Source: Paguma larvata (taxonomy: Eukaryota; Chordata; Mammalia; Carnivora; Viverridae). Taken from it: a stretch of 64,000 bases of DNA. This document shows, piece by piece, positions 36,470 to 48,419 of the stretch (position 1 is its first letter; each line of letters starts with the position of its first letter). The position numbers and the translations under genes are program-made. Location of the stretch: contig CM057841.1 in NCBI GenBank assembly GCA_030068075.1, positions 36,993,030 through 37,057,029 of the forward strand. Reading direction: 5' to 3'. The notes beneath the pieces are model-generated. The model had not been told where the DNA came from. It saw only the letters and a program-made list of their open reading frames with translations, and did not search any database.

Positions 36470-37579
36470 TTTAGGTAGAAAATGCAATTGTTGAATTTTC
36501 TACGTCTGTATTCTCAACTTCCTAGGACATAGGTGAAGCAGGTTCGGTAGGTATTTCAGAACTAGTATGCTATTTTGTATTTTGTCTAGACAACCTGATG
36601 ATGAAAACATACAAGGAGAGTATTTCTCCCACCCCCTTTCCAACAATTGTTAGCATAAAGGATTAACAAAAGATCAACCCTGCCTTTGATCTTCTATCTA
36701 AATTTCATCCAAATTAATATCTATTGACTCATCAAGTAATATTTCTCAAGGTAAGAGGTACAGTCATTTTGGATTGTTATCTCAGGGATAGTGTTAGCGG
36801 AAAGCATGAACGTATCCCCATTAAATGAGAATGCACAGTGCGTTTTCCATTTTGAATGTAAAAAGTCTTTCAGACATTTGTTTGAGGAAAAAAATGAAGG
36901 TTTAGAAAGATTTAATTTTATCTCTAATGCCCAAAGGACAAATAATGGGGCTCGATTTTAAAGGCTGTCACTCCTCACAAACAATGAGCATGATCAAGGT
37001 TAAAAAATTTATCCTTAAAGTAACATTATTCAATGAGACTAATTCTCAAGCTAAAAGCATATTATTAACAATTATATCTAAAATTATTAACAGCTTACCA
37101 TTTATCTGGAAGCCCAAAATTCTTTTTTTATTTTTTAGCCTCACTTCTGTAAGAAGTTTTCACCTAAGAGTGTAACTAATTTTGTTTCAAGGAACATAAA
37201 GAGAAGTGTCCTCCTTGTGGTCCAGTTTTTGTTTAAAAACTTACTGCACAGTAGACTTTTGGGAGTATTCCATTTGATGGTATATAATGTTTAGGAGTAA
37301 TACCAAGTGAAGTTGGGGGCTTTGTGTAGATATATCTGATGAAATATATGTACATTAGAACATGAATATGAAAGAAAAGTCTTGGATCACTTTTCCCTCT
37401 TGAAGAGAGAGCTTGAAGGAGTGTGAATGAGTCCTTAATCCTCCAGTGTATGAACAGATTCACATGGGACCTTACCCCCCCCTTATGGTAATTCCTATCA
37501 CTGTCCCCAAGTTCAAGTGCCAACCCAAACTTCTGTTTACCAAGCTTAGATTCCAGTGTTTTCCAAACACTGTACAAAT
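36470..37579. other. 1.1-kb spacer between inverted arms
   Basis: No recognised repeat. Frames at 36927-37175 (plus, 82 codons) and 37233-37589 (minus, 118 codons) are not recognisable proteins. A run of C at 37474-37482 is the only low-complexity feature. Confidence 0.5.
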
Positions 37580-37751
37580 ATATACTCAATTTAGAACAAA
37601 ATCAAAATGTGTTTCTTGCTTTGTGATAAAAAAAAGTATTACTATCCCAACTTCTATTTCCCCCATTCAGAGCATCACAGAAATTAAAGTCAATAATACA
37701 TAGTCAAATAAGTAGAGTTATTGTTTCTTAAAATGTATATCCAAATCACCA
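37580..37751 (+). repeat. Right arm of the local inverted duplication
   Basis: Uninterrupted partner of the arm at 36059-36469. Immediately after it, a 19-bp unit is imperfectly doubled (37741-37759 and 37760-37778, sharing tcacc and tcttaca), a feature the left arm lacks. Confidence 0.9.
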
Positions 37752-37794
37752 ATCTTACACCAATCACCAAATCTTACAATGAGGATGTGCACGG

Positions 37795-39889
37795 TTCTTT
37801 TTTAAAAGTTGTGCACAGTTTTAGGGGGATGATGTTGACTCCTAGAAATCATTATTTTTGAATTCTTGGTACAGCATCCTTCATCAGTTATAACCAGAGT
37901 TTTTTTTTTTCTCCAGTAAAACACTCGGATCCCATTAGAGGCAAATGATCTCTTGTGTGGTTATTTCTTTGGTCAAAGATAATTTGACTGTAGTTACTAG
38001 GCTCAAGCTAATAGTGTTTACTAATCTGTTTGCTGCAAGTGATAAACCAAGGGAAATAATGCTGACGTAAAGATACCAGCACAAATTATGAGCAGCCAAT
38101 GTACCATACAGCCCAGCCTTAGCTGTTTTTCTTTTCTCTTAATAGAAGAAGGGGATGCACTAATACACAAAGCCACAGTTGATCTTTGAACATATTACAG
38201 AGCTTTACTTCAGCACACATCATGCACATGATATCGGATAACACTCATTGCCACTTCTTGAGGTGGATTAGTATTTACACATGAATTAACAATTAGAATT
38301 GGAGGGAGAGGAACTGAATGTGAGACTAGCTTTCTGAGGAGTGCTTAATAGATCAGCTTTGCTGCACCTTTCTTAGTCATCCAGAAATATTGAACAATAA
38401 CAAGCATAGCATCCAAAGTTCTCCTCCTCTCCAATTAAAGTTTTGGCCCTTTTAGATCAGATTCATTAAAAAAAAAAAGGCTCAAATTGGCCTTATGCAT
38501 TTTACCTTGGTTATTGTATCATTTAAAACCTGATACACGTGCTGTCAACCATAGGGGAAAATGAGAGTCTCAGAAGTTAAACAGATGTTAGTTGATCTGT
38601 AATTAGATTCTAAAATAAATAAAAATAAAATTTCATAAATAGATTTACTGTAGAGAAAAAAAGTAATAACTCAGCCTACTACTAAACATGTAAAATACTT
38701 TCCAGAGTTAAGCTTTGGCATTTAATTAGCCTTCCATGTTTGGAATGGAAGATGCATGTATGATTATTATGATTTCAGATTATATTTGAGACAATAGAAA
38801 TATACGTAGTCATGCAGCAATATCACATTTGTTTATTTAGCCTTGTCCTACCCAAAACCTGGTTCCTGGTTCTAGAGCAGTGATCTTCTCCAAAAAAAAA
38901 CCCAAAACAAAACAAAAAAAAGCTAGACTAAAACACTTAAATTTAAAATAGGATTCTGCTAACCAATCAGGTCACCTGGAGGTAAATGTCATATGGATTG
39001 TTAAAAAATCATGGTCAGGTGCCTCTTCCCTCATTTTTTTTCATGGCAAATTAAGGACAATATCATGTATGTTACATCTTTACTATCCTGAGATACCTAA
39101 TTTATAAGTGCTTAGCATCATGCTTAATACATAGAAGATAGACATGCATGATAATTTCTTCAATATCCATCTGTCTTCTTCTCTATTCCAGTTTAACCTT
39201 CCTAAGTAGGTAAAAATAGGTCCTTAGACCTGGCTAGATTTTGAGAATCTTTATTTTTCCCTTTACCTAGTAGTCACTGCCACTTTTCCCTCACATAGTA
39301 TCTATCCATAAGTTGCTAAATGGGTTAATAATCTGTATTATGGTTACTTAAATAATTTATAGAGTGTCACCCTCTTTTATAAAAATAAAGTTTTCCATTC
39401 AACAATGTAAAGGCAATCATATGTTCAGAGGGCTTTTATTTCCCTGCATCTTAAGATAACAAGAAAACTCCATCTATCTGTAGGTGAAAGGTAAAATGAT
39501 AGAGTAATATTTGAAAGAAAAGTCTTTGTTTATGGAGACAAAGTAATGTATAATAGGAGGATTAGTGAATAGCTTACTATATAGTGATACAAATGTATTT
39601 ATAATAACACTGGCATGAATATTGGGGAGCTTATGATGAGAAAGTGATCAATAATTCTATTGACTCAGTGTTTAGTATGTTAGACAGTGCAGCAGTCTCA
39701 AAGTATCATATTTGATTCTCACAACTACCCCAGGAGATAGGCAAAGCATAGATGAGGCACCAGTGTGGCCAAGTTTATCTGATTTGTATCACAACTATAG
39801 AAGGTGGAAGAGTTCCAGGATAAAGGGAGGTCTAATGCCATTGGACCTGCTCTTGCAGCCTCTTAGAGAGGCTTTGGTTGATAGAAGGA
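37795..39889. other. Unique AT-rich DNA, no gene
   Basis: A weak minus-strand MIR trace is possible at 39705-39755 (gattctcacaactacccc). Otherwise I see only short A and T runs, for example near 37896 and 38468. Confidence 0.5.
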
Positions 39890-40025
39890 CTTTATTTATC
39901 TAACTCTAAAGGAAGGGAGCTATATTTCATATTGTTGCATTCCTAGAACTTTGCATAGTTTCAGGTACAGATTAGTTGTATTTGCTTGGTTGTTTTGTTT
40001 TCTGTTGAATGAATGAATAATTGAA
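39890..40025 (+). repeat. L2 LINE 3'-end fragment
   Basis: Carries the familiar L2 3'-terminal order: aactctaaaggaagggagct, then tgcattcctagaactttgca, caggtacagattag and finally gttgaatgaatgaata. Confidence 0.65.
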
Positions 40026-40914
40026 TGTGCCATTTAATCTCTGGCATGTAACATAGAATCTTGTATGTCTTAAATGAATTAAATTACTATGCCCTGAAGT
40101 TTTAATTCGAATGAAAATTAGTTCCTAATTCAGAACATCAGTTGTTAAGATGCAGGTAGAAGGCCTATGAGAGTACTCACGGAGAAGCCTACTGGTCAAA
40201 TCCTGGTCCAGACCCTTTGCTTTGCACACATGTCCCTCCGCCATCTATGTCAGATGGGAGTCCAGCAGAACCCAGAAGCTCAGTGGTGAGGAGCATGCTG
40301 CCTTCTGATGCAGACTGAAGGGTTTCCTCCTAGTTGGAGTACATCTGTGACTCTTACATGAATAATTAATCATCATAAATTCTTCTCTGGACTTAAGAGA
40401 AACCTCATGTTCTTCTCCTAGGAATGTTACGCAGTAATGATGTTTATATTTATGTTTTTTTACTTATCATATATTTAATAATTATGTACCAATAAAAGCT
40501 TAAGTGCAGATCATACTGAAATACTTTCCTCTCACAAGCCGGCTTGGCGTATTTTACATTTTCAATAATGTAATGTTTAGGAAAAATGTGCCAAAGGACC
40601 TAAATTAATTTGAGTAGAATTGATCTGTAGGCAAGCACTGATTTAGAAGCACAGCAGGTATTTCTGCCATCATCCCTCATTTTCATTTTGGGAAGATCAT
40701 TACTTAGGGCAAAGACTTATAATAAAAATTAATTTCAAATCATATGCCATAAAATGGAGACTATTTTTCAGCATGCCATTTTCGTGTAATAGCCATCAAC
40801 TTCTAAATCATCATAAAAGGGATTTGAGGGATGCTGAAAATATATGATTTTTTAAAAATGTTTCCAAGTTATAGAAAATTCACAAGACATGTGGCATATT
40901 TATTTACATGTTTT
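40026..40914. other. Unique DNA, nothing recognised
   Basis: A less AT-rich patch at 40160-40350 lacks an open frame of note. No repeat is recognised. Confidence 0.5.
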
Positions 40915-40928
40915 AAACTGTAATATTT

Positions 40929-41117
40929 TTTAAGTTTATTTTGAGAGAGAGAGACAATGAGTCGAGGAAGGGCAGAGAGAGAGAGGGACAGAGGATCTGA
41001 AGCAGGCTCTGTACTGACAACAGAGAGCCCAGTGCAGGACTCAAACTCATGAACCATCACATCATGACTTGAGCCAAAGTTGGATACTTAAACTACTGAG
41101 CTACCCAGGTGCTCCTC
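40929..41117 (-). mobile_element. Diverged feliform SINE
   Basis: Minus copy with a ggatctgaagcaggctctgt body and a head ending gagctacccaggtgctcc. Flanks aaactgtaatattt (40915-40928) and aaacttgaatattt (41118-41131) match at 12 of 14 positions. Confidence 0.92.
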
Positions 41118-41131
41118 AAACTTGAATATTT

Positions 41132-41929
41132 AAATTCAACTTTTACTAAGTTCTATGTCATCAAAACTAAGTGTGATAAAAAGTTGAGGAGATGTAAAAT
41201 AAAGGTTGTCTTTTCAAAAAGCTCTTTCTTGGCAAACACATATAAATACATTACAAGAATATCCGGACAGGGTCATGATAGTGGGTATTATAGGAAAACT
41301 AAATTATCTGCCCTGCTTATAAGTAATCTTGAAATTTGTTAATTTCTGCATTAATACTATTCAGAAATTAATAAAGTGTCTTGTCCTCCTTCATTTTTTC
41401 CTCTTTGCTTCATGTGGAGTGTCTGTTTTCTCTCGGACATGCATTTTCTCTCATATGCATTAATTCCCCATCATTCTCTCTCCTAACCTCCCTTTTCTGT
41501 ATGAAGTCTACTATATTTCCTCATCCTTCTTTAGCATTTCATTCTTGCTCTAACTCGTTTAACTTGCAAGAAAATCATTGCTTCTGTAAAATTGCTAGAG
41601 TCAAATAAAATGGCAATTTTCACAATACGCATAAAATGTAATGAAAAAACAACCGAGATGAAGGGACTTGCTCTGTCATACTCTGTTGCCTTACCCTATT
41701 GCAGCCTCACTAAGACATAAGTAGAGATGACTGCTGTTGAGATTTTTCAGATGAGGAAACCAAAGTGCAGACCGTGCTCTGCTTACAGTGCAGGTAAATG
41801 AGCTCCTTTCACATTCACTATATGACTTGTATTCCTACAATAATAGGGTTCTGATTGCTCTTCAGTTCCCTTCCCATGCAGACATGATCATGAGCTGGGA
41901 CGTATAAAACAGAGTAAAGTCTCGTGCAG
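41132..41929. other. Unique DNA with a weak MIR trace
   Basis: At 41735-41775 gatttttcagatgaggaaac resembles a minus-strand MIR core. The 75- and 77-codon frames at 41381-41608 and 41109-41342 show no domain. Confidence 0.45.
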
Positions 41930-42145
41930 CAGTCCATACGGTGAGGTTAGCCCACGTTCAGATTCTGGTTACACGACTTACATAGTGTGGCCTATAGGCA
42001 GTGAGAGGTTAAACACCTTACCCTAGGTTCCTTGTCTATGAAAGGACATAATAACAACAACTACTTCATAGGTTTGTTGCAGATTAAAGACTTTCATACG
42101 AGTTAAAAATGTCACACATAAACAGTGCATAGTGCAGTGTTGGTA
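41930..42145 (+). repeat. MIR SINE fragment
   Basis: Ordered MIR tokens: ttcagattctggttacacga, cttacatagtgtggcc, gttaaacacctta, ccttgtctatgaaagga, ataataacaacaactacttc, ataggtttgttgcagattaa and ttggtaaatg. Confidence 0.8.
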
Positions 42146-42540
42146 AATGTTTAACACCCAGCTTGGGGCCGGGGAGGGCCTTTGATTTGTAGCGTTTGCT
42201 GGTTTCTGGGCTGGGCCAGTTTAAGCTCTAGTGTGGCATCACCGAATTCGGTTTTGTAAAGAATCGCACAGTGGCGTCTGGAACACAGATTTCCACTATA
42301 CAGATACAATAGGTGAACATAGCCTCAAGAGCATAGATTGTATTAAAATGTAATGAAAAATTAGGATACGGTGAATGTTGATATTTCCTTATCTTTGTAG
42401 TATAATTGCACATGTATATTAATTTTTAAATTATGCTTGTGCTTAACCACTTCACACAATTGCTATTATGTGACGATTGGCTCTTATAAGTCTATGCAAG
42501 TCAATTTCAACACACCACTGCGTACTATCTGAGGTTTTCT

Positions 42541-42748
42541 TTTAAATTTTTAAAAATTTTTTAAAATTTATTTTTGAGAGAGAGAGACTGAGTGGGAGGG
42601 AGAGAGAGGGAGACACAGAATCCAAAGCAGGCTCCACGCTCTGAGCTGTCAGCGCAGAGCCCAGTGTATGACTTGAACCTACGAGCCGTGAGACCATGAC
42701 CTGAGCTAAAGTCAGATGCTTAACCAACTGAGCCACCCAGGTGCCCCT
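42541..42748 (-). mobile_element. Feliform tRNA-derived SINE
   Basis: Full-length minus copy with cagaatccaaagcaggctcc body and head ending accaactgagccacccaggt. Flanks tgaggttttct (42530-42540) and tgagtttttct (42749-42759) differ at one base. The 90-codon minus frame here is the SINE. Confidence 0.94.
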
Positions 42749-43116
42749 TGAGTTTTTCTCTAAAAAAAATAGATAAGTAAATAAACTCAGGTATAGATTC
42801 AGGGTTCTTCTCAATAGAACACTCCCTATTACCAGTGGATTAAATTTTCAAATGATAGGAAAAACTGATTTTCATCTTGGTCTAGGGAGTTATCAGTAAC
42901 TTATGTGAGCTATTTAATTAACCTTATGAGGGAAGATGAGAGTATAATAGCAAGGGAAATTTGGTAAATATATATCTAGTTAGTGGAAGACTAGCATCTG
43001 AACTTACTTTCCTTATTTTCAGGGCTATGATTATGTTTTTATTTTATTTTCCCACCCTACCTCAAGAAATAAGAACAAGGACAAGAATATGTACTTAGAT
43101 GCAGTATCTGTTTTCT

Positions 43117-43330
43117 CTTTTTTTCTTTAAATGTTTATTTAGTTTTTAGAGAGAAGAGAGAGAGAATGCAAGTGGGAGAAGGACAGAGAGAAGGAGACAG
43201 GATCCCAAGCAGGCTCCATGCTTTCAGCACAGAGCTGGATGCAGGGCTTGGACTCATGAAACGTAAGATCATGAGTTAAGCCAAACTCAAGAGTTGAATG
43301 CTTAACCAACTGAGCCGCCCAGGTGCCCCA
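43117..43330 (-). mobile_element. Feliform SINE
   Basis: Minus copy, body gatcccaagcaggctccatg, head ending accaactgagccgcccaggt. Flanks cagtatctgttttct (43102-43116) and caggatctattttct (43331-43345) match at 13 of 15. Confidence 0.93.
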
Positions 43331-43345
43331 CAGGATCTATTTTCT

Positions 43346-44878
43346 AAAGCACAAAGCTAACTGCTACAGTACGCCATAATCTCATATGAAATAAGCTATT
43401 ACCTTTCTAAGATCTGGGAAGTCAAAAAGATCATTTAAGCTCTGCAGTGGTTTTAAAATAAACATAATTTAGGTTGACCTAAGACTTTTCAGAAAACCTG
43501 CTAAACTGTTTTTGGGAAGTAGTTGAGAAATTAAAGGAGGGGAGAAGCTAATAGTAAAGCTAGGTCTCTCACAAAGTTTAATATGATTCAAAGAATAGAT
43601 AACTTTTCTCTTGAGCAACCTATTGCATTCTCCTCCTTACCTATAATTTTTAATATTTTTAAGAACATTGTTTTGTTTAAGGTTAAGCTAAGTAAGTAAA
43701 GTTTATTTAACTTTTTTTTGCCAAATGTCCTTTATTCCAATCCTCATGGGGTCTTGAGCCGAGTTCCCAGGAAAGCTAGCTCTGAGGTGCAACTTAGTAG
43801 GTGAGGTGTTTCTATTGAGACATAACTTGAGATCAACACCCATGGAAGGGAGGAAGAGTTAGCAGGAATGGTTAGAGGGAGAGGTCAGGCTGCAATGCAT
43901 TTGTCATAGCAACTGTGGCCAAACACACGGCAAGCTCCAGAGCTAGAATGGCCCTTCAGAATTGTCCCATGTGGGCCACGATGCTCAGCCCTTCCTATTC
44001 CCACACTGCTCTTTTATGGTATGTATCACTTTGATCAAGGTGACTGTCTGCAAGGGAGGAAATCCCGAATGGACTGAGAGCTGATAGAACCTCCAGCAGT
44101 AGGATCAATAGGACCTTGAGTGAGGGGGGAACTGGGACACATATCAGAGTGTCCACCATCTATCCTGATAGTCCAGAAGCCCACAGTGGTTTTGAAGACC
44201 CTTTATCCTGACTGTACTTTTCATGATCAACCTTGTGCTGTTCTTTTCTTTTCTGTCTCCTTGTTCTTCAGTTCTGCTCTTCCACTTAACTTTTCCTCAT
44301 CTCATTTTTTGACCAGACAACTAATCTCAAGATGTGTGCCTGATTTGTCTGGCCCTTTTAAATTTCTGTATCGGTGCAAAATTTTTCTCCGTATTTTCAA
44401 ATATAATCTCACTTGGAAGTAACTACACTTTTTCCCCATGAAAATGTATTTCATTACACATATGGCAATGACATCTGATTTGCATTTTCTTATAAAAATT
44501 TTTACATATATCTAATCACAAGTGATAGAATATTTTTAAGGCTCTTTCATTGACTTTATTATTGTGAAATATGGCCACCATGTCTCATTAAATATTATCA
44601 GTAAAGAACTATTCATATCCAGTACTGAGATGAGTAACATAGTTGTTGTCACGTAAGTTTACATTGTAAGCCATTCTCAGGAGAAAAAATAAAAAAAAGG
44701 CATGGTCTTCTAAGTTTATGAGGGGAGTGTCATAAGTAGTTTCTAGAACAGTACTAGATTCCGAGGAATAACTTAGCAGTCTCCTATAAAAGTTATCAAG
44801 TCTCTGTTAGGACTATAAAGTGACATACAACTGAGACAGTATATGTTCTGATGAATGGACTCTCAAGTAGCAGTATCG
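43346..44878. other. Unclassified DNA, moderately GC-richer part at 43740-44150
   Basis: The GC-richer block (for example ggccacgatgctcagccctt) could be an old LTR or unique DNA; I cannot assign it. The 100-codon plus frame at 44120-44422 has no domain. A (gtt)n stretch at 44900-44914 belongs to the next SINE's tail. Confidence 0.4.
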
Positions 44879-44896
44879 CTAGGGGCGATTTTCTAA

Positions 44897-45100
44897 ATTT
44901 GTTGTTGTTGTTGTTTACTTGTTTTTTGAGAAGAGAGAGTGAGTGAGTAGGGGAGGGACAAAGAGAGAGAGAATCCCCAGCAGGCTCTGCACTGTCAGCA
45001 CAGAACCTTACATGGGGTTTGAAATCACAAACCGGGAGATCATGACCTGAGTTGAAACCAAGGGTCTGATGCTTACTGACTGAGCCACCCAGGTGCCCCT
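44897..45100 (-). mobile_element. Diverged SINE with (GTT)n tail
   Basis: The tail has become a GTT repeat on the plus strand, followed by gagaatccccagcaggctct and a head ending actgagccacccaggtgccc. Left flank 44879-44896 and right flank 45101-45118 agree at about 14 of 18 positions around attttct/gttttct. Confidence 0.9.
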
Positions 45101-45118
45101 CTGGGGGTGGTTTTCTGA

Positions 45119-46608
45119 TTGTTTTTTCAACAGTTAGTACAAATCAGGGAAGATCACCTGGATGGCCCCATTCTGAGATTTTTAGAAAAAATACTTTTCA
45201 AAAAGAGAGGGTCAAGAGTCATTGCATGTATATTAGTGCAGAATCTTTTGAGAAGAAATAGTTGTATTCTGATGAATGCTTCAGTGATGGCATTTGCTCA
45301 TAATACTAGCAAGGGATTAAATGTCAGTTTCCCCTGGAATGTGACCTGTGCACATTTCAATACACAGCACATCCCAGACCGGAAAGTTTTAGGAAGATAA
45401 GAATGCTTCGCAGTATGCTCACTGCCCTGCTCTCCTGTAACACAGAACGAATTCTAAAAAAAAAAAAAGTGAAGAAAAAGAAGCAAAAACAAAAGATTTC
45501 TAACAGTTTGTTCAACTCCAGAACTGAAAGTTTCCATTACATCCATTGTTTTCCTGACAGTCCTCGGGTATGAATAATTATGAATCATTCATTGTGTTGA
45601 AAATGCACCTGACGTGGCCTCTCTTCAAAGTGGAATACTAAGAAAATGTAAACTAACTCAATTTCTGATGGAAAATGGAATGTCATTTAAACATAATTCT
45701 CTTCATGTCATATTTTAAAAATAAGATTCCCCACACCTTAAAATATTTAATATTTTCAAGTCTTATTTGTCTGTACGATTTCTTTGCTTAAGGAACACAT
45801 GTTTATCTTTTAACCGAAGAGTCTTCAATGTTCTTTGTAAGAGCTGAAGTTGAGCAAACACTAAGCTGAGTTTTTAAATGATTCCGATTTCTTTTTAAAA
45901 AATTATTTAAAAGTTGATCTGTGCTTACAAACTTGTGGTAGGAATTGAAAGCCGTTTTGTTTGGGTTTATTTGCTATGTCTTAAAAGTTTCGAATGTACT
46001 TTGGAACTGTCACTGGAAATGGAATGTTTGATGAAAAAAAAATAAAACACTGTAAAAACATAAAAATCTTAAAACTTCCTAGAGTCCAATGTTGCAATTT
46101 ATATGAGAAACACGCATCTATATTGCAACACTTTTCTCCTCTCCTTCAAAACCAAAATTTGTATCTTTGAGGAACCTTGGTTGAGAATAATGCATATTTA
46201 CTTAAGTATAATAAACCTCATACATTTTGCTAGTCATTTACATTTAAATGGTCTTGGTCTGATGTGAAATAAGTTATAATTCAGATGATAAATTGTTGGA
46301 TTTCTTCTTTTTAGCACACCTGAATTAGGTGTTTTGTGTGTGTGTGTGTGTCAATACAGTCACATAGTGATACATAAGAACTAATGCTTCCATATACAGC
46401 AAAAAAATCATGCGTCTGTCCAATTTGATTTTACAAGGAAATTATGCTTTCTGGGGGAACATTTTTTACTATCAAGTCTGTAGTTTATTATTTAGTTCTG
46501 AATTTGAAAGACGCTTCATAGAAATTAGGAAAAATATTTTTGTGTATTGGCTTTTTTTTTTTTCTTCTTACCCTGTGTAGATGGTGATCAAGTTCCTTTA
46601 AAATGTGC
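45119..46608. other. Unique DNA, possible polyadenylation site near 46041
   Basis: AATAAA at 46041-46046 sits within an A-rich run and is followed by aacactgtaaaaac; (TG)n at 46334-46351 could act as a downstream GU-rich element only by chance. The 93-codon plus frame at 45119-45400 has no recognisable domain. No exon can be supported. Confidence 0.35.
46334..46351. repeat. (TG)n microsatellite
   Basis: About 9 TG units. Confidence 0.9.
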
Positions 46609-46616
46609 AAGCCAAC

Positions 46617-46731
46617 TGTGCTGACAGTTCAGAGCCTGGAGCTTGCTTCAGATTCCATGTCTCCCTCTCTCTGCCCCTCTCCCAGTCATGCTGTCTTTCT
46701 CTGTCAAGAATAAACATTAAAAAGTTTTTAA
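46617..46731 (+). mobile_element. SINE lacking its tRNA head
   Basis: Begins inside the body (tgtgctgacagttcagagcc) and continues with agcttgcttcagattcc, the CT-rich part and an aataaacattaaaaag tail. The Pol III promoter half is absent. Weak flanks aagccaa (46609-46615) and aggccaa (46740-46746) would fit a 5'-truncated insertion. Confidence 0.9.
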
Positions 46732-47190
46732 ATATATACAGGCCAATTTTGGAAACAGGATTATTAAAGTGAAGAAAAGATTCATTTTCTCAAGGTAGAC
46801 TTACAAAATGCATATGAAGAATAAACATAATTTGGTTATGAATTCTCTCCTTTGAGGAAGAATTGCAAAGAGTTGTTAAAAGAGAAATGTATATTCCTTT
46901 TGTTGTTGTTTGGGCCTTAGCCACCAATTAGTGGTTTGGAAGATCATGTGAGTTGCTGGAGTAAGTCCATTACTTAAAGAACTCTATTTCTTTCCCAGCT
47001 GAGAGATTTTAGAAAACAGAAATCAAGAAAACCATGAATGATATTTTAGAAATACTTAAGAATTTTGATTTTTTTGAGGAAAGCATAAGCAACCCAGAAA
47101 TTTCTAGGTTTTTCATTAACCAGTGTGAAACCCAGAGGCCCATATTACATATTTGGTGATTAATACATTGAGCCTTTGTCTAATTATTAT

Positions 47191-47399
47191 TATTAATTTT
47201 AATGTTTATTTGTTTTTTTAAAGAGAGAAAGAGAGTGAGTGGGGAAGGACAGAGAGGAGGAGACACAGAATCTGAAGGAGGCTCCAGGCTCTCTGAGCTG
47301 TCAACACAGAGCCTGACGCGGGGCTCAAACTTAACAGCCGTGAGATCATGGCCTGAGTGGAAGTTAGACGCTTAATCTACTGAGCCACCCAGGCACCCC
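47191..47399 (-). mobile_element. Feliform tRNA-derived SINE
   Basis: Minus copy with cagaatctgaaggaggctcc body and head ending actgagccacccaggcaccc. A short ttattat flank appears on both sides (47184-47190, 47400-47406). An extra ct doublet is present in the ctctctgagc segment. Confidence 0.92.
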
Positions 47400-47406
47400 T
47401 TATTAT

Positions 47407-48119
47407 CTTATAAGCACTATTGATGGTTATTGAACAGCTTTATCTTTTGTTTTCAAAAAAGGAGATGTTACTCTATTTTAATATAGAAAAATATACTATC
47501 AAGGGAGATTAAATAACTTGCAGAACTTCTAGACACACACAGCAGTCAGACTTGGAAGCTATAAAGTCAAATATATATATAATGAGTGATGAATTCTGGC
47601 AAGGAACTTAATGATGAGGTTGAACGAAACTACCACTTACTCCTAGACATGTTGGTGCAAAATAAACACACATTTGGATATGGTGACTGTTGCAGTATAA
47701 CGAAGAAGCATGGTGCTTATAGAAAAATCAAAGTTTGATTAGACATAGATTCCAAGTGCAAGTCATGTGTGTTTTAATACCAGGTACATGTCTATGTACT
47801 GGATTTCTAAAGCTAGATAGAGGATTTTTTCTCAAAATGAAAATAGAAATAAATAGCATTTGACAAATCTCATGAATTCCCCAAATATACTTTCCTAATA
47901 ATTACTGTAGTAATAGTAGTAGTGGAAGCTACCATTTATGACTTTTGCTGTGTTCCATTTGTTTTGGTTGATTAGTGGGTCATAATTATGTAAAAGGAGA
48001 ATGTCAGAGAGGTGACTTGAGTTTAAACACATACCAAGTCCCATAGAATACACAACAGTTTATTTTATATAGTTCTAGATCTAGTGCCAAAACAGATCAA
48101 CTTTAAAATAGTGGTTCTG
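47407..48119. other. AT-rich unique DNA, nothing recognised
   Basis: Only a small gtagtaatagtagtagtgg run at 47909-47927 stands out. Confidence 0.5.
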
Positions 48120-48260
48120 ACACCTATGAGCAGTGAAGCTTAGTAAATCTTAGTTACTTTACTGAGTTTGAGTTTTCACAACTAATAATGGAAACAATAC
48201 CTGCTTTGTAGGAATGTTGTAAATTTATAAAATTTCAGTGCTGAAATGAATTTAACATGA
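48120..48260 (+). repeat. MIR SINE fragment (core region)
   Basis: Shows tgagtttgagttttcacaac, aataatggaaacaatacctg and tttgtaggaatgttgtaaat, matching the MIR region 'cagtttcctcatctgtaaaatgg..ataatacctacc..gggttgttgtgagg'. Confidence 0.6.
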
Positions 48261-48359
48261 TGTTAGTAATGTTCATCCTTAGTATCATTCAAAAAGATGG
48301 GCCAGCGATTATAGCAGAAGAAAATGTCTACTATCACCCCAATCAAACTTAAACATTCT

Positions 48360-48417
48360 CCTGTCTGAGTTATGTTGATGACTTTATGTTTCCTGTTTGA
48401 GTTATGATGGTGACTTT
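48360..48417. repeat. Short tandem duplication (32-bp period)
   Basis: A 26-nt unit ending gttgatgacttt at 48360-48385 recurs at 48392-48417 ending gatggtgacttt, with three mismatches. Confidence 0.85.
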
Positions 48418-48419
48418 GA

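Noticed and set aside
36164..37703. Shared peptide PTSISPIQS in two frames as a conserved protein motif
   Set aside because: The sharing comes from the inverted DNA duplication; one frame then runs into a SINE and both lack any protein character.
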